A model generated the notes under the pieces. The model saw only the letters and a program-made list of their open reading frames with translations. It did not search any database and was not told where the DNA came from. 64,000 nt of DNA from Caballeronia megalochromosomata (GTDB taxonomy: Bacteria > Pseudomonadota > Gammaproteobacteria > Burkholderiales > Burkholderiaceae): positions 62,001-126,000 of the forward strand of contig LRBF01000271.1 in the NCBI GenBank assembly GCA_001580565.1, written 5' to 3'. Of the stretch, positions 24,975-34,304 are shown piece after piece. Each line of letters starts with the position of its first letter. The stretch's first letter is position 1. Both the position numbers and the translations under genes were made by a program.

Positions 24975-25640
24975 ATGAACGAGCAGCAATGGATTGCGAT
25001 GGACGAATACGTGTGCGAGCGAACGCAAACGCCGGACGAAGCGCTCGAAGCAGCCCTCAAGTCGAGCATGGACGCGGGATTGCCCGCCATCAGCGTGGCG
25101 CCGAATCAGGGCAAGCTGCTGCAGATGCTCGCTCGTCTGCGCGGCGCGCGGCGCATTCTCGAACTCGGCACGCTCGGCGGATACAGCACGATCTGGCTCG
25201 CGCGCGCCCTGCCCGAAGATGGCACGCTGCTCACGCTCGAAGCCGTCGAGCATCACGCGAACGTCGCGCGCAGGAATATCGAGCGCGCGGGTTTGTCGGG
25301 CGTGGTGTCGGTGATCGTGGGCAATGCGGTCGATACGCTCGAGGCTTTCATTCGCGACGGCATCCCGCCTTTCGATTTCATCTTTCTCGATGCCGACAAA
25401 CAAACCTATCCCGCGTACCTGCGCCTCGTGCTGCGTCTTAGCCGGCCGGGCACCTTGATCGTCGCGGATAACGTGATTCGCCAAGGCCGCGTGGCGGACG
25501 CGGGCAGCACCGACCCGGACGTGATCGGCGTGCGGACGTTCTTTGACATGCTCGCCGCCGATGCGCATGTGTCCTCCACGGCGATTCAAACGGTCGGCAG
25601 CAAGGGATGGGACGGATTCTCGATTTCGATCGTGTCGTGA
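24975..25640 (+). CDS. SAM-dependent O-methyltransferase (catechol/caffeoyl-CoA type)
   Basis: 221 aa. GGGAGAGG site before the ATG. Class I methyltransferase of the small O-methyltransferase group: LELGTLGGYSTIWLA binds SAM (about 62-76), FIFLDADK (about 137) supplies the metal-binding Asp, and IVADNV (about 163) follows. Members methylate catechols or phenolic hydroxyls with a divalent metal. Follows the double-HTH LysR gene in the same direction, 41 bp away. Confidence 0.88.
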   Translation: MNEQQWIAMDEYVCERTQTPDEALEAALKSSMDAGLPAISVAPNQGKLLQMLARLRGARRILELGTLGGYSTIWLARALPEDGTLLTLEAVEHHANVARRNIERAGLSGVVSVIVGNAVDTLEAFIRDGIPPFDFIFLDADKQTYPAYLRLVLRLSRPGTLIVADNVIRQGRVADAGSTDPDVIGVRTFFDMLAADAHVSSTAIQTVGSKGWDGFSISIVS

Positions 25641-25799
25641 CCGGCGCGTGCAGTTATAGGCTCTAATCGACACCGGGAAAATAATTGCCAGCGGTTCCGA
25701 ATTTTTTTCTTCCGAAAAAATATTCGAGCCGCCGATGGAATAAAACGCTCGTCCTGAAGGTTAGCGCATCGAGAGCCCCAAAAAAATCGATGCACCAAC

Positions 25800-26378
25800 A
25801 TGGACGAGCCCTTTATCGCACAACACATGTTTCGGCGCATGCGGCGTGCAGTCAAGCACGTTGCACCGCACGAAACGACACTTGAGCGCCCGCGGATGAG
25901 AAGCGTCGTGCGCCACGCATTCATCGGCGTGTGCATCGCCGTGGCCGGCGCGGGCTGGTGCGCCGCCATGCACGTCTCGCCCGACATGCTCAACGCGGCC
26001 GCCGTGATGGCGTTGATGGAGACATCGGGTCTGCGCAACACGAACCTGCGGCCGCTCGTGTCGCATGATCCGCACTTCATCGAACTCACGCCGGTCGGCC
26101 TCGAATTGATCGCGAACCAGACGCGGACCGCCGGCAGGTTCACGCATATCGACGAATTCGATTACCGCAACGCAGACGGCGAGGCCGTGGTCCTTCTGAT
26201 CGCATCCGCGCCGTTCGCGAATGATGCGCCGCACTGGAGCGCGCAGCGCGTGGGCGAAATCCGCCTTCTGACATGGACCGTCGACGGCAGGCGCCATGTG
26301 CTCGCGGGACGCGCGACCACGCACGGACTCATGCGCGCCGCCGACGCGCTGACGCTGGCTGCGCGGCAGACGCAATGA
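25800..26378 (+). CDS. Membrane-anchored protein encoded with an ECF sigma factor
   Basis: 192 aa from ATG 25800; no good ribosome-binding site, and a shorter start at 25896 (MRSVVRHAF) is possible. One membrane helix is at about 38-55 (HAFIGVCIAVAGAGWCAAM), with the remaining 135 residues probably periplasmic. No family recognised. Its stop is within 15 bases of the sigma-factor start, and the anti-sigma gene follows, so it likely belongs to the sensing arm of this sigma system. Its C-terminal part resembles the C-terminal part of the anti-sigma protein in style (VGEIRLLTWTVDGRRHVLAG beside VNVFYWIDGDFGYAVSG), a possible shared fold. Confidence 0.7.
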   Translation: MDEPFIAQHMFRRMRRAVKHVAPHETTLERPRMRSVVRHAFIGVCIAVAGAGWCAAMHVSPDMLNAAAVMALMETSGLRNTNLRPLVSHDPHFIELTPVGLELIANQTRTAGRFTHIDEFDYRNADGEAVVLLIASAPFANDAPHWSAQRVGEIRLLTWTVDGRRHVLAGRATTHGLMRAADALTLAARQTQ

Positions 26379-26392
26379 CGACGGAAAGAGCG

Positions 26393-26911
26393 ATGGACAT
26401 CCGCGACGATCTGATCGAACACGTTCCGAGACTGCGCCGTTATGCGCGCGCGCTCCTGAACAATCGGGATCTCGCTGACGATCTCGTGCAGGACACGATC
26501 GAGCGTGCCTTGTCGCATATGAAGCGGTTCGAAGCGGGCACCGATCTGCGCGCATGGCTTTTCACCATCATGCACAACGTATTCGTGAATCAGGTGCGCA
26601 AGGCGCCTGCGCGTGCCATGCACGTATCCGTCGACGATGAAGACATCAACGAGCGCGAGTTCGCGGTGCCGGGCGGTCAGTTTGGCTCGCTAGAAGTGCG
26701 AGACCTCGACTACGCGTTGCAGCGTCTGCCCGCCGAGCAACGTGAAGTCGTGCTCCTCGTGGGCCTGGAAGAAATGAGTTATGCCGAAGTGGCGATCGCG
26801 CTCGATATTCCCATCGGCACCGTGATGTCGCGACTGTCGCGTGGACGCGAACGCCTGCGGGCGTTGATGGCGGGCACGCAACCCAGTGCCAAGCTGAAGG
26901 TGGTGCAATGA
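26393..26911 (+). CDS. ECF RNA polymerase sigma factor
   Basis: 172 aa from ATG 26393 (GGAAAGAG upstream); an ATG at 26375 overlapping the previous stop would add six residues. Region 2 is visible as LRRYARALLNNRDLADDLVQD and LRAWLFTIMHNVFVNQ, and region 4 as LPAEQREVVLLVGLEEMSYAEV with IPIGTVMSRLSRGRERL. Directs RNA polymerase to a stress regulon and is held by the membrane anti-sigma factor encoded next, with which its stop overlaps (ATGA). Confidence 0.93.
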   Translation: MDIRDDLIEHVPRLRRYARALLNNRDLADDLVQDTIERALSHMKRFEAGTDLRAWLFTIMHNVFVNQVRKAPARAMHVSVDDEDINEREFAVPGGQFGSLEVRDLDYALQRLPAEQREVVLLVGLEEMSYAEVAIALDIPIGTVMSRLSRGRERLRALMAGTQPSAKLKVVQ

Positions 26912-27732
26912 GCGAACAACGAATCCCGATCAGCGAAGACGATCTTCACGCGTATGTCGACGGCGCGCTTTCGGCCGAGCGCCGTGAACAGGTCGAGCGC
27001 GCCATCGAACTGAATCCCGCGCTGGCCGCGCGTGTGAGCGACTATTTCTCGCTCAATAACATGTTCCACGAGCGCTACGATCGCGTGCTCAATGAACCCA
27101 TGCCCGCGCGCTTGCGCACGCTGAAGAAACGCCGCTGGTTCAGCGCGGCGAACTGGCCGCAATTCGCGGGCATGGCGGCGGCGCTCGTGTTGGGCATCGG
27201 CATTGGCATCGGCACGAACATGGGTCGCGATGCGATGTCGCCGCCGGGCGCGATTGCATCGAATACCCGCAACGCGAGCGCCGAAGGCATGGAAGGCATG
27301 GCACGTCAGGCGGCGATCGCGCATGTCGTGTACATGCCCGCTGTCGATCGTCCTGACGATATCGGCAGGGACCGCGATCAGGACTTCGTACAGTATCTAT
27401 CGGACAAGCTCGGCACCGACGTGCATCCGCCACTGCTCACGAAAAGCGGTTTCGAGCTGATGGGAGGACGCATTCTTCCCGGCGACAACGGCCCGACCGC
27501 GCAATTCATGTATCGCGACGCCAAAGGCGAGCGCGTGACGCTGTGCATCTCGCATCGCAAGACGCGCAGCAACACGACCGCTTTCAAGCTATACCAGGAC
27601 GGCCCCGTGAACGTGTTTTACTGGATCGATGGCGATTTCGGTTACGCGGTATCGGGCGGCATCGATCGCAAGGTGATGCTCGAGCTCGCCCACGATGTGT
27701 ATGCGCAACTGACGCCATCGACGCCAGGCTGA
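26908..27732 (+). CDS. Anti-sigma factor, membrane-spanning
   Basis: 274 aa. Start overlaps the sigma-factor stop. The cytoplasmic N-terminal domain (ISEDDLHAYVDGALSAERRE) is the sigma-binding module; it lacks the His-Cys-Cys zinc motif of ZAS anti-sigma factors. One membrane helix is at about 85-106 (PQFAGMAAALVLGIGIGIGT), with a periplasmic domain of about 165 residues. It would release the sigma factor on envelope stress, probably by regulated proteolysis. Confidence 0.88.
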   Translation: MSEQRIPISEDDLHAYVDGALSAERREQVERAIELNPALAARVSDYFSLNNMFHERYDRVLNEPMPARLRTLKKRRWFSAANWPQFAGMAAALVLGIGIGIGTNMGRDAMSPPGAIASNTRNASAEGMEGMARQAAIAHVVYMPAVDRPDDIGRDRDQDFVQYLSDKLGTDVHPPLLTKSGFELMGGRILPGDNGPTAQFMYRDAKGERVTLCISHRKTRSNTTAFKLYQDGPVNVFYWIDGDFGYAVSGGIDRKVMLELAHDVYAQLTPSTPG

Positions 27733-27736
27733 TCGC

Positions 27737-29314
27737 TCACTCGGAAGTCATCTCCTGCCGGCTCACGCCGGGCCATCTGCCGCGTCTCACACGCGTGCCC
27801 GTTTGCGATCGCGCAGGCGGCAGCTTTCTGCATTCGACATGCATGCCGCGCGAAGGCGCCGCCGCTACGAACGCGTCAATCTCCTCGCGCACGTCCGGAT
27901 CGATATAGTCCGCTCGCGATGCATCGAATATCACCGTCGCGCCATCGGGGATGCTGCGCAGATGATGCTTCAACGTGACCTTGCCGAGAAACGAAACGTC
28001 CTTGCGGAACGACACCAGGTAATGATCGTCGTGCTGCGTAACCGTGATCAGACGCCTTAGGTTGGCGCTGATCGCGAGCAGAAGACTGCATGCGATGCCC
28101 AGCAAGATGCCGATCAAAAGGTCCGTCAGCAACACGCCGGCAATCGTCACGATGAACGGCGCAAAACGTTCGATACCCTGCTTCGCGACTTCGGCGAACA
28201 ACGAAGGTTTGGCGAGCTTGAGTCCCGTGAAAATCAGGATCGCCGCGAGACAGGCGAGCGGAATCAGGTTGATCACGCTCGTCAGCGCGAACACGCTCAC
28301 GAGCAGCAGCGCGCCATGCACGAACGATGACCAGCGGCTCTGCGCGCCCGCATGCACGTTCGCCGAGCTACGCACGATGACCGAGGTGATCGGCAGCGCG
28401 CCGATCGCACCGGCCATCATGTTGCCGATGCCTTGCGCCTTCAGCTCGCGATCGGGATGCGCCGCGCGCTTTTTCGGATCGAGTTGCTCGACGGCTTCGA
28501 GGCTCAGCAGCGTTTCGAGGCTCGCGACGATGGCGAGCGTGAAAGCGAGCCGCCACACATCGGGGTTCACGAACTGCGCGAAGTTCGGCAATTCGAGCGC
28601 ATTTGTGAAAGCGCCGAACGATTCCAGCGACGGCAACGCGACGCGATGTTGCGCGGGCGGTGCGAAACCCGGCGCGAACAGATCGAGCAACACGGTCGCA
28701 CCGATGCCGAACGCGACCACCGCGAGCGGCGCGGGCACGGCGCGCACGAGTGCGAAGCGGCGCATCGCACGCGTTTCCCAGCCTGCAAGCATCGCAAGCG
28801 AGACGACCGCGACGATGCACGCCGCCGCAGATAGCGGACCGAACGGCGTGCCGAGCATGCCTGACCCGCTCGCAACCGGCGCACCTTCATTGGCGAAGCC
28901 CGCGGCGAGCGGAATCTGCTTGATGACGAGCAGAAGGCCGATCGCGGCGAGCATTCCTTTGATAACCGACGAAGGCACATAAGCCGCGAAGCGCCCCGCC
29001 TTCAACATGCCGAAGCCGAACTGGATCGCGCCCGAGAGCAGCACGGCCAGGAGGAACGCGGAAAAGCTGCCGAGCCCCGCGATGCCATCGACGACGATCA
29101 CGATCAGGCCCGCGGCCGGACCGCTCACGCTCAAGTGCGAGCCGCTCAGCAGCGCGACGACGAGTCCGCCGATGATGCCCGACAGAAGCCCCGCAAAGGG
29201 CTCGACGCCCGAAGCATTGGCGATGCCGAGGCACAGCGGCATCGCGACCAGAAACACGACAGTGCCCGCGAACATGTCACGCGGGAAAGTGGCCAGACGT
29301 TTGACAAGGTTCAT
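27737..29314 (-). CDS. SulP-family anion transporter with STAS domain (probable bicarbonate transporter)
   Basis: 525 aa from ATG 29314, about 10-12 membrane helices followed by a C-terminal STAS domain (about 430-500: FRKDVSFLGKVTLKHHL, TVIFDASRADYIDPDV). The N-terminal segment PRDMFAGTVVFLVAMPLCLG is typical of SulP proteins of the BicA/SulP group. A beta-carbonic anhydrase is encoded 83 bp upstream in the same direction, which supports inorganic carbon rather than sulfate as the anion. The gene ends 4 bp from the convergent anti-sigma gene. Confidence 0.88.
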   Translation of the reverse strand: MNLVKRLATFPRDMFAGTVVFLVAMPLCLGIANASGVEPFAGLLSGIIGGLVVALLSGSHLSVSGPAAGLIVIVVDGIAGLGSFSAFLLAVLLSGAIQFGFGMLKAGRFAAYVPSSVIKGMLAAIGLLLVIKQIPLAAGFANEGAPVASGSGMLGTPFGPLSAAACIVAVVSLAMLAGWETRAMRRFALVRAVPAPLAVVAFGIGATVLLDLFAPGFAPPAQHRVALPSLESFGAFTNALELPNFAQFVNPDVWRLAFTLAIVASLETLLSLEAVEQLDPKKRAAHPDRELKAQGIGNMMAGAIGALPITSVIVRSSANVHAGAQSRWSSFVHGALLLVSVFALTSVINLIPLACLAAILIFTGLKLAKPSLFAEVAKQGIERFAPFIVTIAGVLLTDLLIGILLGIACSLLLAISANLRRLITVTQHDDHYLVSFRKDVSFLGKVTLKHHLRSIPDGATVIFDASRADYIDPDVREEIDAFVAAAPSRGMHVECRKLPPARSQTGTRVRRGRWPGVSRQEMTSE

Positions 29315-29397
29315 GACTTTTCTTTGAACGAGTGGGGACCTGCGACAGTCGCGAAAACGACATCGCATCGAGAAACAATCGACTGGAAAGAGCCGGT

Positions 29398-30045
29398 TTA
29401 AGCGGCCTGCAAGGATGTAACCTGAGCGCGCGCAGCGTCGTGCGGTTCGCACTCGTCCGCATAGCCGGAAGCGAGCACGTTGATGAGGCCGTCATGAAGG
29501 CCGAAGATCCACCCGTGAACGAGCGGCGGCGCGTCACGATCGGACACGATCGCGTGTTGCCGCAAGAGGCGCACTTGTTCGAGCACGTTCAGCTCCGCGA
29601 GGCGGTTCGTGCGGGTATCGAGCTCGGCGCAGGCATCGAGTTCGTGTCGATGGCGTTCCCCCAATGCGCACAGCGGCGCGATCCGGCGATTCACGTGCGG
29701 CAAGTCGCTCGATTGCGGCAGGAGCGAGGCGCGCACACCGCCGCATCCGTAATGGCCGCATACGATCACGTGATCGACTTTCAGCACATGAACGCCGTAT
29801 TCCAAAACGCTCATCGTGTTGTCATCGGAAGGAGAGAACAGATTCGCGATGTTTCGATGTACGAAAAGATCACCGGGATTGGCGTTCGTCACTGTCTCGG
29901 CCGGCACGCGGCTGTCCGCGCAGCCGATCCACAATACCTTCGGGCTCTGTCCCTGTGCGAGTCGAGGGAAGAATTGTTCATCGGCATGCCTGGTCTCATG
30001 TGCCCAGGCAATGTTTTCCAGCAGCATACGTTTCGGTCGATTCAT
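29398..30045 (-). CDS. Beta-class carbonic anhydrase
   Basis: 215 aa from ATG 30045 (GGAGAAAAG upstream). Zinc ligands C42, H98 and C101 and the D44-R46 pair (GCADSR, CGHYGCGG) are intact. Converts CO2 and bicarbonate in the cytoplasm. Paired with the SulP transporter next door, it would help supply bicarbonate for carboxylations or pH control. Confidence 0.94.
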   Translation of the reverse strand: MNRPKRMLLENIAWAHETRHADEQFFPRLAQGQSPKVLWIGCADSRVPAETVTNANPGDLFVHRNIANLFSPSDDNTMSVLEYGVHVLKVDHVIVCGHYGCGGVRASLLPQSSDLPHVNRRIAPLCALGERHRHELDACAELDTRTNRLAELNVLEQVRLLRQHAIVSDRDAPPLVHGWIFGLHDGLINVLASGYADECEPHDAARAQVTSLQAA

Positions 30046-30283
30046 CCACTTTTCTCCAGATTCCAAAAGGGCCGCATACGCGTCGCGGTGCAGCGAACTT
30101 TCTTACGAATTACTTTCGCAGAAAAAGTTCAGCGGCGTCCAGAGAAAAAAATCGGCTGCACGAATCTCGCTTATCGCGGCATTGCATGCACGCGAATGAT
30201 GCATTCGATGGTTACGTTTTATCGACGTGCGGAACTTGACGTCTGATAATCTTGAGCGCTCCAAGCTCAGTTTCCGTAATCAC

Positions 30284-31111
30284 ATGACAGATCCAGCAGC
30301 AAGCATCGACACGACGCGTTTCGTCGAATTGAACGGCGGCGCTTATCCGGTACGCATCGAATATCAATGGTTGAATGCGGAACGGATCGATGCGCCCATT
30401 GCGTTGTTTCTGCATGAGGGCCTCGGTTCGATCGCGTTATGGAAAGGCTGGCCGCAAATGCTTTGCGACCGCCTGAATTGCCGTGGCCTCGTCTACTCCA
30501 GGCCAGGATATGGGCGCTCTACGCCGCGCCCGTCCGCGGAACGATGGCCGGTCGAGTTTCTGCATGAGCAGGCGCACAAGATACTGCCAGCGTTGCTCGA
30601 TACACTCGGCATCGGCGCTGAAGAACGTTCGCGCATGTGGCTCGTCGGACATAGCGATGGCGGCACGATCGCCCTGCTCTATGCAAGCGCGTTTAACGAA
30701 GCGCTCGCCGGTCTCGCCATCATGGCGCCGCATGTGTTCGTGGAACCGATGACGGTCGAAGGCATCGAAAAGGCCCGCAGCACGTATGAAACGACATCGT
30801 TCAGAGAGAAACTGAAGGCTTATCACGACGATGTGGATTCAGCCTTCTATGGATGGAACGATGCGTGGCTGAATCCCGCGTTTCTGCATTGGGACATCAC
30901 GGAAGAGATATCGTCGATCAGGCGGCCATTGCTCGCCATTCAAGGCCATGACGACGAATATGCATCGATGCTGCAACTCGACAGCATCAAGTCGGCTGTC
31001 GATCACGCGCAACTCGTCAAGCTCGCGCAGTGCCGACATTCACCGCATCGCGATGCGCCCGATGACGTGAACGATGCGATTGCCGCTTTCGTGCAGTCGC
31101 ATCAGCGTTGA
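30284..31111 (+). CDS. Alpha/beta hydrolase
   Basis: 275 aa from ATG 30284; a GTG at 30227 is possible. Oxyanion segment FLHEGLGS (about 42), nucleophile elbow GHSDGG (about 129), a late acid in QGHDDE (about 233) and histidine in CRHSPHRD (about 255) make a full catalytic triad. Hydrolyses an ester, lactone or C-C bond; substrate unknown. Divergent from carbonic anhydrase and convergent with the deacetylase. Confidence 0.88.
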   Translation: MTDPAASIDTTRFVELNGGAYPVRIEYQWLNAERIDAPIALFLHEGLGSIALWKGWPQMLCDRLNCRGLVYSRPGYGRSTPRPSAERWPVEFLHEQAHKILPALLDTLGIGAEERSRMWLVGHSDGGTIALLYASAFNEALAGLAIMAPHVFVEPMTVEGIEKARSTYETTSFREKLKAYHDDVDSAFYGWNDAWLNPAFLHWDITEEISSIRRPLLAIQGHDDEYASMLQLDSIKSAVDHAQLVKLAQCRHSPHRDAPDDVNDAIAAFVQSHQR

Positions 31112-31112
31112 A

Positions 31113-31967
31113 TCAGCGCTTGATCTTTAGATAGGCGCGGCTGATCGCGGGTCGCGTATGCACCCACAAACGCGACGCCAGCCACGAGGCCGGACGGTCG
31201 CGCACTTCGAGCCGTTTGATCGTGCGTTCGGCGTCGCTCGATGCGTTGCGATCCAGCGGATTGGCGCCGACATTCGTCCCGGGATGGCACGTGTAGAAGT
31301 GCCTGAAACCCGCGTTCATAGCGACTTCGCGATAGTCGTCGTCGTAATAGCCTTGCGGCCAGCACAGATGATCGGACACTTCGCCGAGACGCGTGCGCAA
31401 TGCGGCACGCGCGGCGTCGAGGTCGCTTTGAAGGCTCGCGCGCTTTTCGTGGGGCGATGTGCTGACCTGATCCCAGCGCACATGCGTATGCGTGTGACTA
31501 TGAAACTCGAACGTGCCGGCGTCGCGCATCGCTTCGATTTCGGACCAGCGCAAGATAACGTCGTCGACGCTTCCGCTCTCGATTGCATGTTCACCCGCGT
31601 GATGATCGAGCAAACGCGGAAGGCCCGAGACCGCATTCGATGCATTCGGACGCACGCCGCCCTCGCCGGGCCAGCCGCTCACGAGAAAGCACAGCGCCGT
31701 GAAACCGTGACGTTTCAATACCGGATGCGCATGCACCCAGTTGTCGAGATAGCCATCGTCGAAAGTGATGACGAGCGATTTCGCGGGCAAGTCTTCGCCG
31801 CGCAGGAAAGCAGCGAGTTGCGCCGAGCCGATCGTGCGATATCCCGCGCTCGCAAGATAGTCCATCTGCGCGGCGAAATTATCGGGTGCCACGGTGATCA
31901 TGCCGGGCGACGTGCTGACGTGGTGGTACATCAGCACGGGTACGGCACGCGCCTGCTTCGCGCTCAT
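31113..31967 (-). CDS. Polysaccharide deacetylase (carbohydrate esterase 4/NodB type)
   Basis: 284 aa. The TFDDGYLDNW motif (about 71) supplies the catalytic base and metal Asp, and SHTHTHVRW (about 157) the metal histidines. MYHHVSTSPG near the N-terminus is typical. Removes acetyl groups from N-acetylglucosamine-type sugars. No signal peptide is seen, so it may act on a cytoplasmic glycolipid intermediate. Start overlaps the glycosyltransferase stop (ATGA), so both modify the same glycan. Confidence 0.9.
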   Translation of the reverse strand: MSAKQARAVPVLMYHHVSTSPGMITVAPDNFAAQMDYLASAGYRTIGSAQLAAFLRGEDLPAKSLVITFDDGYLDNWVHAHPVLKRHGFTALCFLVSGWPGEGGVRPNASNAVSGLPRLLDHHAGEHAIESGSVDDVILRWSEIEAMRDAGTFEFHSHTHTHVRWDQVSTSPHEKRASLQSDLDAARAALRTRLGEVSDHLCWPQGYYDDDYREVAMNAGFRHFYTCHPGTNVGANPLDRNASSDAERTIKRLEVRDRPASWLASRLWVHTRPAISRAYLKIKR

Positions 31968-33049
31968 CTGCGATGGCCTCGCTCTTGCAAGGCGCGTTGA
32001 TAGAAGAGCGCCGTTTCGTCCGCCATGTCGCCCACCGTGAAGCCGCGCTCGGTGATGCGCAGACTTTCGTCCCTGAGGCGCCGGCGCAAAGCCGGATCGT
32101 CGATCATGCTGGCGATCGCCCCGCGCAATGCGACCGGGTCGTGCGGCGGCACGAGCAGTCCATTCACGTTGTTTTCGATGAGTTCGGGCACGCCATCGAC
32201 ATGCGTGCCGATGACGGGCAAGCCCGCCGCCATCGCCTCGATGAAGGCCTGGCCGAGCGCTTCCTGATGCGTGGGCAGCACGAACAGATCGGAACCGCGA
32301 AAGATGTTGGGTATGTCGGTGCGAAAGCCCAGCAGGTGAATGCGATGTGCGAGGCCAAGGCCGTCGACGATGCCCTTGATCGTGTCGAAGCGTGGGCCAT
32401 CGCCTGCCATCACGACATGCAGGTTGGGATACGTGTCGATCAGCGGACGCACCGCGGCAATCAGATCCTCATGGCCTTTCTTGTCACGCATGATCGCGAC
32501 CATGCAGGCGACGAACGCATCCTGTCCGAGGCCGAGTTCCGCGCGCAAGGTCGAATGCGCGACGTCCTGCGGCTTCACGATGCCGTCGTAGATCGTCTGC
32601 ACGCGTTTCTCCGCGACGCCTGCGGAAATCAGATAGCGGCGCACGTAATGGCTCACCGCGATCACGCGATGCGGAATCCAGTTATACGTTGCGAGCGACG
32701 AAATAGGCAGCGCGAGATGCCGTGTGCGCACGATGAGCGGCGTGCCCGCCAACCTCCCGGCCGTGCCGGCGACGAGACTGTCGTGACCGCTGTGCGTGTT
32801 GAGCACATCGAACGCGCGACGGCGCAGCAGCGCCTTGATACGCAGCATCGATTGCATGTCGCCGCCGCTGCGCATGCGGGCATGATGAACGGCGAATCCG
32901 AGCTCGGTGCAATGTTGACCGATGCGCGCATCGCTCGGGCAAATCAGCTCGACGGTATGACCGCTCTCCCGCAACGCGACCATCTCCTTCAGCGTGCGTA
33001 TCTCCTGACCGCCCCATCCTTTCGAGGACTCGCTATGTAAGATCTTCAA
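31964..33049 (-). CDS. Glycosyltransferase family 4
   Basis: 361 aa from a TTG at 33049 with GGAGA 9 bases upstream; this gives the standard start MKILHSESSKGWGGQE. GT-B fold: an EIRTLKEM helix early, GDGPRFDTIKG near 230, then LPTHQEALGQAFIEAMA and PVIGTHVDGVPELI, the nucleotide-sugar site. Adds a sugar to a surface glycan or lipid that the deacetylase next in the operon probably then trims. Confidence 0.9.
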   Translation of the reverse strand: MKILHSESSKGWGGQEIRTLKEMVALRESGHTVELICPSDARIGQHCTELGFAVHHARMRSGGDMQSMLRIKALLRRRAFDVLNTHSGHDSLVAGTAGRLAGTPLIVRTRHLALPISSLATYNWIPHRVIAVSHYVRRYLISAGVAEKRVQTIYDGIVKPQDVAHSTLRAELGLGQDAFVACMVAIMRDKKGHEDLIAAVRPLIDTYPNLHVVMAGDGPRFDTIKGIVDGLGLAHRIHLLGFRTDIPNIFRGSDLFVLPTHQEALGQAFIEAMAAGLPVIGTHVDGVPELIENNVNGLLVPPHDPVALRGAIASMIDDPALRRRLRDESLRITERGFTVGDMADETALFYQRALQERGHRR

Positions 33050-33548
33050 AGCCTGGTCTCCACAACCCCGGCGGCAGAGCCGGAAATATTTGGTAATAAT
33101 TCGAATACCTTTCTGCCCTTGGTAATTCGTAAAGGAAAAGCAAGGGAATTGATCAAGCCTCGAATGAGGCTTATCGAAAAGAGACGAACGGCTTGGCAAG
33201 CGTGATGAATGCGCGTTGCTGACGGTGCTCTACATGACCAATCGGTGTTCCGCTTTTAGGTCGATTGGCATGGTTCAGCAGAGCAACCGGATGACCTGAT
33301 GAGCTAACGGGCGAAGAAGGCGTTCGGTTGACGTGTAGCTGGCAATTCTGTCAGTTTGAGCCTACCCGATCTTAGCCTGAAATTGCCATGAATTGTCATT
33401 TAACCGTTCGTCGTGCGGGTCCTTAAGCAAGCAATAAGAAATGCAGTTCATGCGCAAACGTTGTCGCGCATTTTACGCAAAGTATTGGCTATGGACAGTA
33501 GCTCGACATTGCATCGAGCACGACCTTAAAGAAAATCAGCCGACTTGT
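33050..33548. other. Intergenic region of 499 bp
   Basis: Between the glycosyltransferase start and the FCD regulator's 3' end. AT-richer than its surroundings. Holds the promoter of the glycosyltransferase-deacetylase operon and a 7-bp hairpin at 33155-33172 (AAGCCTC-GAAT-GAGGCTT) with no T-run on either side. No gene or RNA could be assigned. Confidence 0.4.
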
Positions 33549-34304
33549 TCACACCGCGTCATGCGCCTTCGACGACGCTTCCTGAGCACGCCGCAACCGC
33601 TCGCGACTGTTCGACAGATGCATGCGCATGGCCGCGCGCGCCGCTTCGGGATCGCGGCGTTCGATCGCATCGTAGATGTCTTCGTGCTCGCGATTCACGC
33701 GATCGAGATAGCCGGAGGGATCGTTGTGCGCGAGCGCCGCCGAATTGACGCGCGTGCGCGGAATGATCGTGTTGCCAAGCTGGCTCAGTATGCTGTGGAA
33801 GTAACGGTTACCGGTGGCCTTGGCGAGTTCGAGATGGAACGCGACATCGGCGGCGACCGCATTGCCCTCGCCCGCCTCGATGAGCCGTTCGAAGTCGTCG
33901 AGCGCGCGACGCATGTGAGCGAGATTTTCATCGGTGCGGCGCATGGCGGCGAGACCGGCCGCTTCCGCTTCGAGGCTGATGCGCAACTCGAGAATCGCCA
34001 TCACGTCGCGCACGGTCAGGTCCCCTGCGGCCTCGATCTGAAAACGCTCCTGATCGCTCGCTTCGAGCACGAAGGTACCGATGCCGTGCCGCGTCTGCAC
34101 GAGGCGCGCCGCCTGCAACCGCGAGATGGATTCGCGCACGACCGTGCGGCTCACACCCAGTTGCGCCATGATTTCCGATTCCGTCGGCAACTTGTCGCCG
34201 GGTTGCAGCGCGCCGCTGCGAATCCGCTCCGACAACTCGGCGACGACTTCCTCGGTGAGATTGCGGGAGCGGCGAAGCGCGCCGGACGCGAGGGCTTGGG
34301 ACAT
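33549..34304 (-). CDS. GntR-family regulator, FadR/FCD subfamily
   Basis: 251 aa. Winged helix at about 12-80 (LTEEVVAELSERIRSGALQPGDKLPTE style, LGVSRTVVRESISRLQ), then an FCD domain with DVAFHLELAKATGN and EHEDIYDAIERRDP. Of the LldR/PdhR-like type that responds to small carboxylic acids. No enzyme gene adjoins it, so its target is probably elsewhere. Confidence 0.9.
   Translation of the reverse strand: MSQALASGALRRSRNLTEEVVAELSERIRSGALQPGDKLPTESEIMAQLGVSRTVVRESISRLQAARLVQTRHGIGTFVLEASDQERFQIEAAGDLTVRDVMAILELRISLEAEAAGLAAMRRTDENLAHMRRALDDFERLIEAGEGNAVAADVAFHLELAKATGNRYFHSILSQLGNTIIPRTRVNSAALAHNDPSGYLDRVNREHEDIYDAIERRDPEAARAAMRMHLSNSRERLRRAQEASSKAHDAV

Noticed and set aside
33155..33172. 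7-bp hairpin upstream of the glycosyltransferase
   Set aside because: No T-run on either strand, and it lies at the 5' side of the operon; not called a terminator.
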